Of a DNA stretch of 64,000 nucleotides, positions 16,852-25,618 are shown in pieces. Each line of letters starts with the position of its first letter. Position 1 is the stretch's first letter. The notes under the pieces are model-generated. The model saw only the letters and a list, made by a program, of their open reading frames with translations. It did no database searches and had not been told where the DNA came from. Source of the DNA: Kutzneria viridogrisea (GTDB lineage Bacteria; Actinomycetota; Actinomycetes; Mycobacteriales; Pseudonocardiaceae); contig JACJID010000001.1 of assembly GCA_014138725.1 (NCBI GenBank), positions 992,001 through 1,056,000 on the forward strand, read 5' to 3'. Made by a program: the position numbers and the translations under genes.

Positions 16852-18096
16852 ATGGAACTTCCGCTGCCGGCGCGCCCGGCCGCGCCGTCCACGCTGTTGC
16901 TGGTCGGTTCCGGCTACCAGATCGGCCACGAACACCTGCTGTCCCACCTGGGCACCGCAGCCGACGTGGTCCTGCTGGACGCCGCGGAGCCGACGTGGCA
17001 GAAGCCGTGGTTGAAGGACTTCGAGACCTACGACCGCGACGAGAACCCGTTCCCCCTGGAGCAGGCGCGCCGCCTGGCCGAGCGCCACGACGTGCGGGCC
17101 GTCATCACCTACAACGAACCGGACGTCCTGCTGGCGGCCCAACTCGCCGAGGCCCTGGGGCTGCCAGGCCTGCCGGTCGAGGCGGCGGAGATCTGCCGGG
17201 ACAAGAAGCGCCAGCGCGAGGTGCTCGCCGACCTCTCGCCGACCACGTCCGTGCTCGTGCACGAGGTCGAGGAGGGGCTGAAGGTCGCCGCGGAGATCGG
17301 CTACCCGCTCATCATCAAGCCGCGAGGGTTGTCCGGCAGTGCCGGCGTCTGCAGGATCGACAGCGCCGACGACTTCACCCGGTACTTCCGGACCGCGGCC
17401 GACATCGACAAGAAGGGCATGGTCAGCGACGGGCTGCTCGTCGAGGAGTACCTGGACGGCCTGGAGTTCGACGTCGACGTGTGGAGCAGTGGCGGCAAGG
17501 CCGAGGTCCTCTACTGGTGCCCCAAGTCGTTCGATTTCGACCCGCACCCGATCGAGGTGGGCTACGTGTGCGGCGAGGGCGCGCTCGACATCGAGCCGCT
17601 CGTCGAGGGCTTTGCCCTGGCCTGCGCCGCCGTGCTGGCCGCCGGGATCGATCGGACGCTGGCCCACGTCGAGGTCAAGATGACGTCCAAGGGACCTCGC
17701 ATCATCGAGCTCAACGGCCGCCCTGGTGGGGACATGCTGTCCAAGATGGTCCACCTGGCCTTCGGCCTGAGCATGGGTTCGCTGCTGGTGTCCGCTGCCC
17801 TCGGCGAGCCGCTGGAGGCGGAGATCGTGCCCGATCGGGCCGCCGGTCTGAAGTTCATCTACCCCGAGCGCCCTCAGTTGTTCGAGGGGCTGGCCGAGGC
17901 TCCTGAGCTCCGTGCCCAGCCGTGGGTCCACCAGGTCGGGGAGCTGCGGCCCAGGGGCACGGTGATCGCGCCCCCGCCGATCGACTTCTGGGGTCGGGCC
18001 GGCTGGGTGATCGTTTTCGGAGAGCACGCCGACGAAGTCCGCGAGCGGCTGGCCGAGGCGGGCCGCCGGCTCACCGTCGAGGGACCGTTCGTCTGA
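16852..18096 (+). CDS. ATP-grasp carboxylate-amine ligase
   Basis: 414 residues. ATP-grasp layout: a pre-ATP-grasp N-terminal domain (about 15-110), LIIKPRGLSGSAGV (ATP-binding lysine loop, near 152), LLVEEYLDGLEFDVDV (adenine-contacting strand), and IIELNGRPGGDML with metal-binding Glu and Asn near 285. A C-terminal substrate domain ends in VEGPFV. These enzymes form amide bonds through an acyl phosphate and often attach the amino acid of peptidyl nucleosides. ATG 16852 has gaggag at 16839-16844, right after the MFS stop. Confidence 0.85.
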   Translation: MELPLPARPAAPSTLLLVGSGYQIGHEHLLSHLGTAADVVLLDAAEPTWQKPWLKDFETYDRDENPFPLEQARRLAERHDVRAVITYNEPDVLLAAQLAEALGLPGLPVEAAEICRDKKRQREVLADLSPTTSVLVHEVEEGLKVAAEIGYPLIIKPRGLSGSAGVCRIDSADDFTRYFRTAADIDKKGMVSDGLLVEEYLDGLEFDVDVWSSGGKAEVLYWCPKSFDFDPHPIEVGYVCGEGALDIEPLVEGFALACAAVLAAGIDRTLAHVEVKMTSKGPRIIELNGRPGGDMLSKMVHLAFGLSMGSLLVSAALGEPLEAEIVPDRAAGLKFIYPERPQLFEGLAEAPELRAQPWVHQVGELRPRGTVIAPPPIDFWGRAGWVIVFGEHADEVRERLAEAGRRLTVEGPFV

Positions 18097-18169
18097 GCCC
18101 GCGGTGCTCCTCGCCACCGCTGGTGGGCGCCCGCGCCTGGGGACGCACTGGAAGGAAGAAGAGGGATGC

Positions 18170-19465
18170 ATGCACAACATCGCGGTATTCGGGGCCGGCT
18201 ACATCGGCCTGGTCACCGGGGCCTGCCTGGCGCAGCTGGGACACCGGGTCACCGTGCGGGACATCCAGCCGCGGCGCGTCGACGCCCTGCGCCGCGGCGA
18301 GGTGCCGATCTATGAGCCGGGCCTGGGGGAGTTGATCGCCGAGAACTGGGAGCGGCTCTGGTTCACCCTCGACGCCCGTGAGGCGCTGCGGGCGGCCGAG
18401 GTGGCCTTCATCTGCGTGGACACGCCGCCCACGTCCTCCGGTGACGCCGACCTGTCCCGGATCTGGTCCGTCGTCGAGGACTTGCGAGGAGCACCTCGCC
18501 TCACCACCTTGGTCATGAAGTCGACCGTGCCGGTGGGGACCGGCGACCAGGTGCGAAGCGCTCTGGACGCCGCAGGCATGGCACACGTCGGGTACGCGTC
18601 CAATCCCGAGTTCACAGCCGAGGGCACGGCTATCCGGGACTTCCTGAAACCGGACCGCATCGTCGTCGGTGCGGCCGACCCGGCGGTGTCCGATCTGGTC
18701 GCCGAACTGCACCGGGGCATCGACGGTCCGGTGCAGACAGTGTCGGTAGCTTCCGCGGAAATGGCCAAGGTGGCGTCGAACGCCCTGCTCGCCACCAAGG
18801 TCACGTTCATCAACGAGATCGCCGCTGTGTGCGAGGCGACAGGTGCCGACGTCGAGGAAGTGGCGGTGGTCGTCGGCCTGGACCACCGGCTGGGCCCGCA
18901 CTTCCTGCGGGCCGGCGTCGGCTACGGCGGATCCTGTTTCCCCAAGGACGCTCGAGCGCTGCGAGCGACCGCCTCCAACTGCGGGCTGCCGCTGCCGCTG
19001 CTCGGTGCCGTCATCGAGATCAACGACCTCCAGGCGCGGCGGGCCGTCGCGCGGCTGAAGTCCCAGCTCGGCGGTCTGCGTGGACGTCGGGTCGCGCTGC
19101 TCGGGCTGACGTTCAAGCCGGACACCGATGACATGCGGCAGGCGCCCAGCGCGGTCATCGCGGCCCGGCTGTTGTCCGAGGGAGCCACGGTCACCGGATG
19201 GGATCCGATGGCTCCCCAGCTGACCGACAACCCCTGGGACCTCGTGGAACGCAAGGACAGCGTGCTGGCGGCGGTCGCCGACTGCGACGCCGCTGTGCTC
19301 GTCACGGAGTGGCCTGAGCTCAAGGACGTGGACTGGGGCAAGGCCGCCGAGGTGATGGGCGATCCGCTTCTGTTCGACGGGCGCAACCTGCTCGATCCGG
19401 CAGAACAGGTACGGCACGGGTTTACGTATATGAGCGTCGGCCGCCTCACCGTCCGACCGGACTAG
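18170..19465 (+). CDS. UDP-glucose 6-dehydrogenase family enzyme
   Basis: 431 residues, full length for the family. N-terminal NAD motif VFGAGYIGLVTGACLAQLGH (from residue 5), central dimer helix with KVASNALLATKVTFINE, catalytic Cys256 in GGSCFPKD, and a C-terminal UDP-binding domain with LTFKPDTDDMRQAPS. It oxidises C6 of a UDP-hexose to UDP-hexuronate. ATG 18170 has ggaagaagaggg directly upstream; a 73-base gap separates it from the ATP-grasp gene, the largest gap in the operon. As UDP-glucuronate source it fits a glycosyltransferase-built nucleoside. It ends at the hairpin that also ends the convergent SARP gene. Confidence 0.88.
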   Translation: MHNIAVFGAGYIGLVTGACLAQLGHRVTVRDIQPRRVDALRRGEVPIYEPGLGELIAENWERLWFTLDAREALRAAEVAFICVDTPPTSSGDADLSRIWSVVEDLRGAPRLTTLVMKSTVPVGTGDQVRSALDAAGMAHVGYASNPEFTAEGTAIRDFLKPDRIVVGAADPAVSDLVAELHRGIDGPVQTVSVASAEMAKVASNALLATKVTFINEIAAVCEATGADVEEVAVVVGLDHRLGPHFLRAGVGYGGSCFPKDARALRATASNCGLPLPLLGAVIEINDLQARRAVARLKSQLGGLRGRRVALLGLTFKPDTDDMRQAPSAVIAARLLSEGATVTGWDPMAPQLTDNPWDLVERKDSVLAAVADCDAAVLVTEWPELKDVDWGKAAEVMGDPLLFDGRNLLDPAEQVRHGFTYMSVGRLTVRPD

Positions 19466-20319
19466 GCGGTGCGGGGAGCCCATTTGGGCTCCCCGCACGT
19501 CTGATGTGCGGACGCCACCGGCGACCGGTGCGAGCTCAGTCGCGAGGCGACGGCGCTCGAGATGGCCCGCTTGGCCCGGCCGACGTCGTCGGACCGCACG
19601 ATGTCGTGCACCTTCACCAGGTCGCCGCCGGGCTCCAGACCGAGCCTGTCCGAGAACGTCCGACAGGCGTTGCCGAACACCCGTAGCGCCTGGGCACGAT
19701 GACGAGCCAGGAGAAACGCCAGCATCAGCTGCTGGTGCAGGATCTCGTTGAGCGGATTCTGCGGCAGTTGCTGAGTGAGGAAGCTGATTGCCTCGTGGTA
19801 CAGGCCTGCGCTGAGCTGTGCCCATGCGGTGAGTTCCACGCATTCGGTGCGCGACTGCCGCAGCCATGAATCGAACGAGCTGAGGATCGGTCCCGAATAC
19901 ACGTCCCCTACCAGGCTGCCCCGGTGCAGGGCGAGCGCGTTGCGCCACGCCCGCGCAGCCCCCTCATGATCACCGTTAGCCATGCTGAGATGGCCGTCGG
20001 CCCGATACCGGCCGAACAGCTGCACGTCCAGCTGCTGACCGCGGACAAGCATGGTGTAGCCGGGGAACTGGCTGTCGATGACCCCATTCCCGATCTGGTC
20101 CCTCAGCTTGGAGATGTAGACGTAGATGGCATCCCGGGCCCGCCGTGGCGGCTGGTGCCACACCTCGCCGATCAACTCCTCGACGCTGACCACGCGGCCA
20201 CTCCGGACCAGCAGGGTGGTCAGGATCACTGACAGGTTTCGCGACCGGATCGCGTGGGGGCGACCGTTGACGACGAGGCGGGGTGGACCGAGGATCTCGA
20301 AGCGTAGGTCGTGGGTCAT
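19462..20319 (-). CDS. SARP-family transcriptional activator
   Basis: 285 residues. N-terminal OmpR-like winged helix (about 1-95: RFEILGPPRLVVNGR, then RDAIYVYISKLRDQIG) followed by a bacterial transcriptional activation domain (about 100-245, with EACVEL-like helices and LHRGSLVGD). No NB-ARC or TPR region follows, so it is a small SARP. It is convergent with the biosynthetic operon and probably its pathway activator. Its stop at 19462-19464 lies beyond the terminator hairpin, so the last ten or so residues are encoded by the hairpin DNA. Upstream DNA leads into the decayed second cassette. Confidence 0.88.
   Translation of the reverse strand: MTHDLRFEILGPPRLVVNGRPHAIRSRNLSVILTTLLVRSGRVVSVEELIGEVWHQPPRRARDAIYVYISKLRDQIGNGVIDSQFPGYTMLVRGQQLDVQLFGRYRADGHLSMANGDHEGAARAWRNALALHRGSLVGDVYSGPILSSFDSWLRQSRTECVELTAWAQLSAGLYHEAISFLTQQLPQNPLNEILHQQLMLAFLLARHRAQALRVFGNACRTFSDRLGLEPGGDLVKVHDIVRSDDVGRAKRAISSAVASRLSSHRSPVASAHQTCGEPKWAPRTA
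19469..19498. terminator. Perfect 14-bp stem hairpin between convergent genes
   Basis: gtgcggggagccca at 19469-19482 pairs perfectly with 19485-19498 across a two-base loop. It sits four bases after the UDP-glucose dehydrogenase stop and inside the last codons of the SARP gene on the other strand. There is no T-run, as usual in actinomycetes. It most likely terminates the long plus-strand operon. Confidence 0.75.
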
Positions 20320-20488
20320 GGTTCACGCTCCTCCGGGATTGACGCCTCTCATCAGGCGTGACTAACACAAGGTGTCTCTGTGGCGGTACCGCCTTGTTCA
20401 AGCCTGGCAGCCTCGAACCTAATGGTGTCGCCAATCGACGATTGAAGTGTCGAGTGTGGTGACAATGCCGGACGTGTCCAGCTGGTGA

Positions 20489-21139
20489 TTACTGCGACGG
20501 CCCACTCCGCGACCAGATCCGCTGATCGTTCTCGTGCCCTGAAGTCCTGTGGTACGTCACGTCCGTATGGGTGCTGTCGCGCAGCACGATGGGCAGCACC
20601 GACTCGACCTGGCCGAAACCGAACACGACCAGTACCGCCTGCGGTACCAGCACGCTGCGGAAGAGGCGGTCGAACAACGGTGCCCAGGTGTCGGACACCT
20701 TGGCGTAGTCGCCGCAACTGGTTCTCCAGCGGGTGACCAGCTGCCACGCACGTGGCGGATCGAGATCAGGATGAGGCCATACATCAGGGAGGTGGCACCG
20801 TTCGTGGCGAAGCAGTACCGGTAACCGGCCGCATCGAACGAGTTGACCAGGTAACCACCGGGAATCGCGCCCCCGGCGATCATTGCGGCGTTGATGCGGT
20901 ACTGCGCCGCGAGCACCCGACCGAGCCGTGGCTCGCCGAACAGCGACACGAGCAGCGGTGTGAGCACGGCGTAGAACAACCCTGTTCCCGCACCGGACAT
21001 GGCCGCGGCCAAGAGGCTCAGGGGCCCGGGGGTGGACCGCGGTGAGCGGAAGCACCAGCCCCGAACCGAGCCGGGTCACGGTCCAGCCGAACAGGTACAT
21101 CCGTAGCAGCGGCCGGTGTGTGTCGACCCCCGTCAGCAC
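20489..21139 (-). pseudogene. Degraded MFS transporter of the second cassette
   Basis: Two frames together recall the intact MFS protein at 15593-16840. The N-terminus reads GSGLVLPLT, then another frame (20557-21012) has MSGAGTGLFYAVLTPLL and a long homologous stretch, then the first frame resumes with VLVVFGFGQVESVLPIVL. A deletion and at least two frameshifts are needed, and the C-terminal half is missing. Its start overlaps the end of the shortened UDP-sugar dehydrogenase. Clearly non-functional. Confidence 0.75.
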
Positions 21140-21993
21140 GAGAGACCCATGGTCCGCAACAGGAGACCGGCCTTGCGCAATGCCCTGACATCGAGCAGGT
21201 TGCGGGTGTCCACGACCGTCGAGCCGCTCATGAGCGCCGCGAACCGCCGCCAGTCAATGGTCCGGAACTGCGGCCACTCCGTGAGCACGACCACCACCTC
21301 GGCGCCCTTCGCGACGAGATAGGGATCGTCCACTGTGCACCAGCGCGCCAGGATGTTCGACGGCAGATCAGCGAGCGAGGGATCGTGCAGGGTGAGATCG
21401 GCGCCGTGGCCGCGCAGCAGTTCGGCGATGGCCATCGCGGGCGAGTCGCGGAGGTCGGCCGTGCCCGCCTTGAACGTCATGCCCATGATCCCGATCCGGG
21501 CTCCGGCCAGCTCTCCGCCGAGTGCGTCGCGCACCTCCTGCACGACCCGCTCGTGCTGCGCGATGTTGGTGTCCAGCGCTGCCTGGATCAGCGGGAAGTC
21601 CAATCCGTGCAGGCGGTTCAGCGACAGCAGCGCACGAGCGTCCTTTGGCAGGCAGGCACCGCCCCAGCCGGGCCCCGGTCGCAGACGGGCCTCGCCGATG
21701 CGGTTGTCATGGCCCATGCCTCGCACAACGGTGTTCACATCGGCGCCCACCCGCCCGCACAGGTTCGCCAACGAGTTGGCGTACGACAGCTTCACGCTGA
21801 GCAACCCGTTGCTGGCGTTGTCCGTCACGAGCACCGGCGCGTCCGCGTGTGCGTACAGTTCGGCCACTGTGTCGGCGTCCACGTCGACGCACGTCACGCG
21901 GTGGCCGTCAGCGGCCAGGCACGCGGCGATGGTGAGTCCGACGCACCCGGCTCCGAGGACGAGGATTTCCCGGTGTCGCACGGCGGAGCTCAC
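21133..21993 (-). pseudogene. UDP-sugar dehydrogenase with large in-frame internal deletion
   Basis: 286 residues instead of about 430. The N-terminal NAD motif VLGAGCVGLTIAACLAADGH is present to about residue 46. The sequence then jumps to the central helix (SNGLLSVKLSYANSLAN), losing about 150 residues of the NAD domain. The catalytic Cys survives in GGACLPKDARAL and the UDP-binding domain is present (MTFKAGTADLRDSPA). The frame stays open. It overlaps the LOG gene upstream and the MFS remnant downstream, keeping operon form. Probably inactive as a dehydrogenase; a surviving partial protein cannot be excluded. Confidence 0.75.
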
Positions 21994-22595
21994 CTGGTGC
22001 CCACCGCGGTGCCGCTCGAGTCCAGCAGCCTCTCCACGAGTTCCACCGCCTCGAGGGGCGAGGAGACCAGGTGGAACAGGTCGGTGCGGCGCACGAAGCC
22101 CCTGGCGAGGATGTCGTCGACCATGGCAAACAAGCTCGCCCAGTCGTTCGCGACGTCGACGAGGACCAGCGGACCCACCGGCAGGCCGAGCGCGGCCATC
22201 GAGGCCACCTCGAGCACCTCGTCCAGAGTGCCGTAACCGCCGGGTAGTGCTATATAGGCGTCGGAACGCTCGATCATGTTCCGTTTGCGTTCCACCAGAT
22301 CGTCGGTCAGGACCACCGTCTGCGGCGGCAGGTCGTCACCGATCTCCCTCGAGCGGAGGAAGTGGGGGATCACTCCGGCGACATCGCCCTGGGTGGATAC
22401 CGCACCTCGCGCGAGCATACCCATGAGACCGATTCCCCCGGCCCCGTACACTAGTTGGTGGCCACGCCTTCCGAGAATTTCTCCCAGCTCGCCCACAGTG
22501 CGTGGGTAGCTGGGATCAGGCCCGCTCGAAACGCCGCACAACACGCATATGGAGAAGCTGAAACTGGGCAGGGTCATCACCGAACCATCTTCCAA
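21990..22595 (-). CDS. LOG-family phosphoribohydrolase, copy 2
   Basis: 201 residues, complete: VYGAGGIGLMG, LVERKRNMIERSDAY and PGGYGTLDEVLEV are all intact. It is clearly related to copy 1 at 14994-15596 but diverged, so it is not a recent duplicate. It is the only gene of the minus-strand cassette without visible damage. Its stop overlaps the start of the truncated UDP-sugar dehydrogenase. The start may be the first ATG (22595) or the one six codons later. It may serve the same base-releasing role or a different base. Confidence 0.85.
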   Translation of the reverse strand: MEDGSVMTLPSFSFSICVLCGVSSGPDPSYPRTVGELGEILGRRGHQLVYGAGGIGLMGMLARGAVSTQGDVAGVIPHFLRSREIGDDLPPQTVVLTDDLVERKRNMIERSDAYIALPGGYGTLDEVLEVASMAALGLPVGPLVLVDVANDWASLFAMVDDILARGFVRRTDLFHLVSSPLEAVELVERLLDSSGTAVGTR

Positions 22596-22650
22596 TGGGC
22601 GCCGCTATCGCCAATCCAGGCAGGGGTTTCGACTGATTTCGGCAGGTGGT

Positions 22651-23108
22651 TCACACGCGCTTCTTGAACCGACCGATCCGGTGGACCTGATCAGGCTTCG
22701 CCGCTGTCGGAAGATTCCGATACAGTCGCAACTCCTCATGTTGTGGAAGACGAAGGAGTCGGTGACCACGTCAGCGGCGTTGTCGGGCAGTGGCGGATCC
22801 AACACGTCACCCTGGACGAACCTCGGCGAGACGCCGGCGAGCCGTGCGAGCATCTGCGCCCGCTCGAGAGCGGCCTCAGAGAGGTCCAGGCCGGCCACGC
22901 TCATGCCCTGCGCGGCGAGGAACACCGCGTCGACGCCGGGTCCGCACCCGAGATCGATCACGTCGTCCCCGCGCTTGACCACCCCGTCGATGACGAGCTT
23001 GATCAGTTCGACACCGGGTGACGCGGTGAACCAGGTGAGCTGCACGAGCGGCTCGTCCTCGTAGGAAGTCGAGAACTTCTCGACCCAGCTGTCGGTAAAC
23101 GCCCTCAT
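22651..23108 (-). pseudogene. Truncated methyltransferase of the second cassette
   Basis: From ATG 23108 (MRAFTDSWVEKF) the protein follows the methyltransferase half of the 12570-14273 gene closely through the SAM motif DLGCGPGVD up to FVFHNM. About 45 residues are then missing and the reading frame shifts. The matching tail (RNLPTAAKPDQVH) is still readable in another frame and ends at a TGA at 22651-22653. One deletion explains the lesion. Confidence 0.75.
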
Positions 23109-23691
23109 CCACTCTCCCTGACCTTGCGGTCGTTCTTTCACCAGCTACACGACACGGCAAGTAGTCACGTACGACAAATAGCTCACGGAGCCTGTGAACA
23201 CAAAAATCCATGGCCGCATCGCTCGACCAGTCACCCCGACAGTCGGCGCCGACAGAAGTCGATGCTTCTGCGGTCCAGGCAATGGCCAGCGAGTGAGGAA
23301 AACCGTACTTCCCCCACTTCTTCAACCGTTGACAACAGCAGAGTCCACGCCGCACGGTGAGCGTCGGTAATTCCGTGATCGCTCTCATCAACGATGACTA
23401 CAACGTGGCATATCCCGCTGGTGGAGGTCAACCCGATACGCCGGGACTGTCGTTACTGCCGCCATAGCTTGCCCCTGAGTACGTTGGCGCTCCGAAACCG
23501 TTCGGAGAGCGTCTACCACGGCCCGGACGTCTTCCGGCATCGCCGCCAACATTGCCCCGCACCCTGCGGAGCCTTACGCCGTCCCCGGGTTGCCGGGGAG
23601 TTTCGGAATTTCGACGCGGAAGGGCAGTCTTCAGGCGACGTAGGGTCAGCGGACGGGGGACCGCGGCACGCTGCGGCTAGCGTGCCGGAAC
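23109..23691. other. Intergenic stretch without a recognisable gene
   Basis: 583 bases between the start of the broken methyltransferase and a peptidase gene on the other strand. Base composition is lower in GC than the neighbouring operons. Both genes diverge from here, so promoters are expected. I see no convincing protein, RNA or repeat. Confidence 0.5.
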
Positions 23692-25379
23692 GTGAGCATC
23701 GTTATGCGAACCGCGCTGGTCATCGTCGCGGTGACGCTGGTGGCGGCGGTGCCGCCGGTAGCGTACGCGGCGGGCCAGCCGGTCTTTGGACCGTGTCCAC
23801 CATCCGCTGGTCCCGGCGCCCGTTGCGGCACCGTGACCGTCCCGGTCGACCGGGGAAACCCTGCCGCCGGAACTATTCCGCTCTGTTTCGAGCTGTGCTC
23901 GCATTCCGACGGTTCGAAGTCGGCTGTGAGCACGACCGGCACCTTTGACGATGGCCCAGGCGCTTCGAACCCCCTGTTCGGCGCGTTCTGGGCCTCCCGA
24001 TTCAGGCCGGCGCTGGTCGATCACGACCTGCTCACCATCGACCACCATGGCACCGGGAGGTCTGGGGCGATCGACTGTCCCGGGCTGCAGCACCTGCAAG
24101 GTGACCGGCAGTCGGCCGCCCACCAGTGCGCGGCGCAGCTGGGTGACAAGGCCAACCTGTACGGCTCGGCCACCTGGGCCGGCGATGTGGACGACGTCCG
24201 GGCTGCGCTGCACTGGACGACCGACGACATTTTCTACGCGAAGCTGCCGACGGCGATGGTCCGCATCGCCGCCACGGTGTGCGATCGGTCGCCGTCCTGT
24301 CACGCCGGTGTGCGCGATCCGGCGAGTGTGTTGACCAAGCTGGTGCACCGGATTCAGGAGGCACCGGTGCGTGGCACCGGCTACGACAGCGACGGCGTAC
24401 CGCACGACCTCGTGGTCGACGAGCAGGCGCTGCTCGGCATCCTGTACAACAACTACTTCGCCGACCCGACGTTCCTGCAGATCGGCGAGATCTTCGCCGC
24501 CGCCAACGTGTTGGACCACGGCGACGCGACGCCGCTGCTGCGGCTGGTGGCGGAGAGCCCGGGCGCCACACACTTCGGCCCTGCCGACGGTGTGCAGTCG
24601 GTCGGCTCCGACTACGCGACGTTCTGCACCGACACCATTTCCCGTGGGACGACAACGCTTCAGTGGAGGTGCGGGAGCGGCAGTACCAGGCCGCGCTGCG
24701 CGCTGCCCAAGGACGCCAGTGCACCGTTCTCGGTGACGACCTGGGCCGGGCTCATTGCCTCCCAACCGGTCTTGCTCGTACCAGCCGCGGACGCCTGCGC
24801 AGACTGGCCGCGGCCGTCGACCCCGCTCCGGCCGTTCCCGAAGGACCAGATGTTCCCGCCCGGTGTGCCGGAGCTCATCCTGTCCGGCGGGTTGGACTAC
24901 CTTGACAGCCAGGAGGAAGCCCAGCTGACCAAGGTCATCCCGCAGGCCGCGTTCGTCGTCGTGTAGAGCGCCGGGCACGTGGCGAGCTCGTGGAACTCGT
25001 GCGCTGAGCGGCGTACAGCGAAGATCGCAGCACCTTGGCCGACTGGAAGCTGGCGATGGTGGCGTGGAACGCTGTCGAGGACGGCGCGTACCGCAGCATC
25101 CGGATGACCGGCACGCACGGCCGCGGCCTGCGCGGTGGATCCTCTGTGAAATCTGGCGACCATATCGATTACCAGGCAACCAAGTTCACTGTGGACAGTA
25201 CCGTCACCGGGCACGCGGTGTTCGACAGGAAGACCAACGCCCTGAACGCGACCGTGACGGTCAACGGCAGCGACACGCTGACCATGACCGCCCCACTGTT
25301 CGACGGCGACGCACCGTACGTGAAGGTGACCGGCACCATCGACGGCCGGCCGGTGTCGTTGCTGGCGCCGGCTCGTTAG
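23692..25379 (+). pseudogene. Secreted S33-type (tripeptidyl aminopeptidase-like) alpha/beta hydrolase, broken
   Basis: GTG/ATG-region start with a signal peptide (hydrophobic VIVAVTLVAAVPPVAYA) and the fold of secreted actinomycete S33 peptidases: LLTIDHHGTGRSG, YGSATWAGDVDDVRAAL, CDRSPSCH, and PELILSGGLDY near the catalytic Asp. The usual GxSxG nucleophile is not seen. A frame-shifted patch lies at about 24640-24710: the expected VRERQYQAALRA is read only in the next frame. TAG 24964 then ends the frame just before the catalytic-His region (AGHVASSWNSC follows in frame). The C-terminal domain continues in another frame (25035-25379: EDGAYRSIRMTGTHGRG). Non-functional or mis-sequenced. Confidence 0.7.
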
Positions 25380-25618
25380 CGGTAGCTTGGCGTCCAAGAA
25401 CCACACCCGACGTGAGGCAGGCTCGGATAGCCCTCCCGGTGTTTCCACCATTGGCTTTCTCCGATCCGCCTCCCGCACCCGCCGTGTGCCTCCTCGACGC
25501 AACGGGCGCCCGGTGACTCGCCGTGCGGCACCTTCCGGCCGGCCCCGTAACCTGGCCGCCGACAGCGTGGCTCCGTCGGACCAGGCTGACAGGCCCCGGC
25601 CCCTGAGAGGAGATCAGA

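Noticed and set aside
20345-20488. Possible small gene between the SARP start and the MFS remnant
   Set aside because: Only short shadow frames without ribosome sites; most likely the SARP promoter region.
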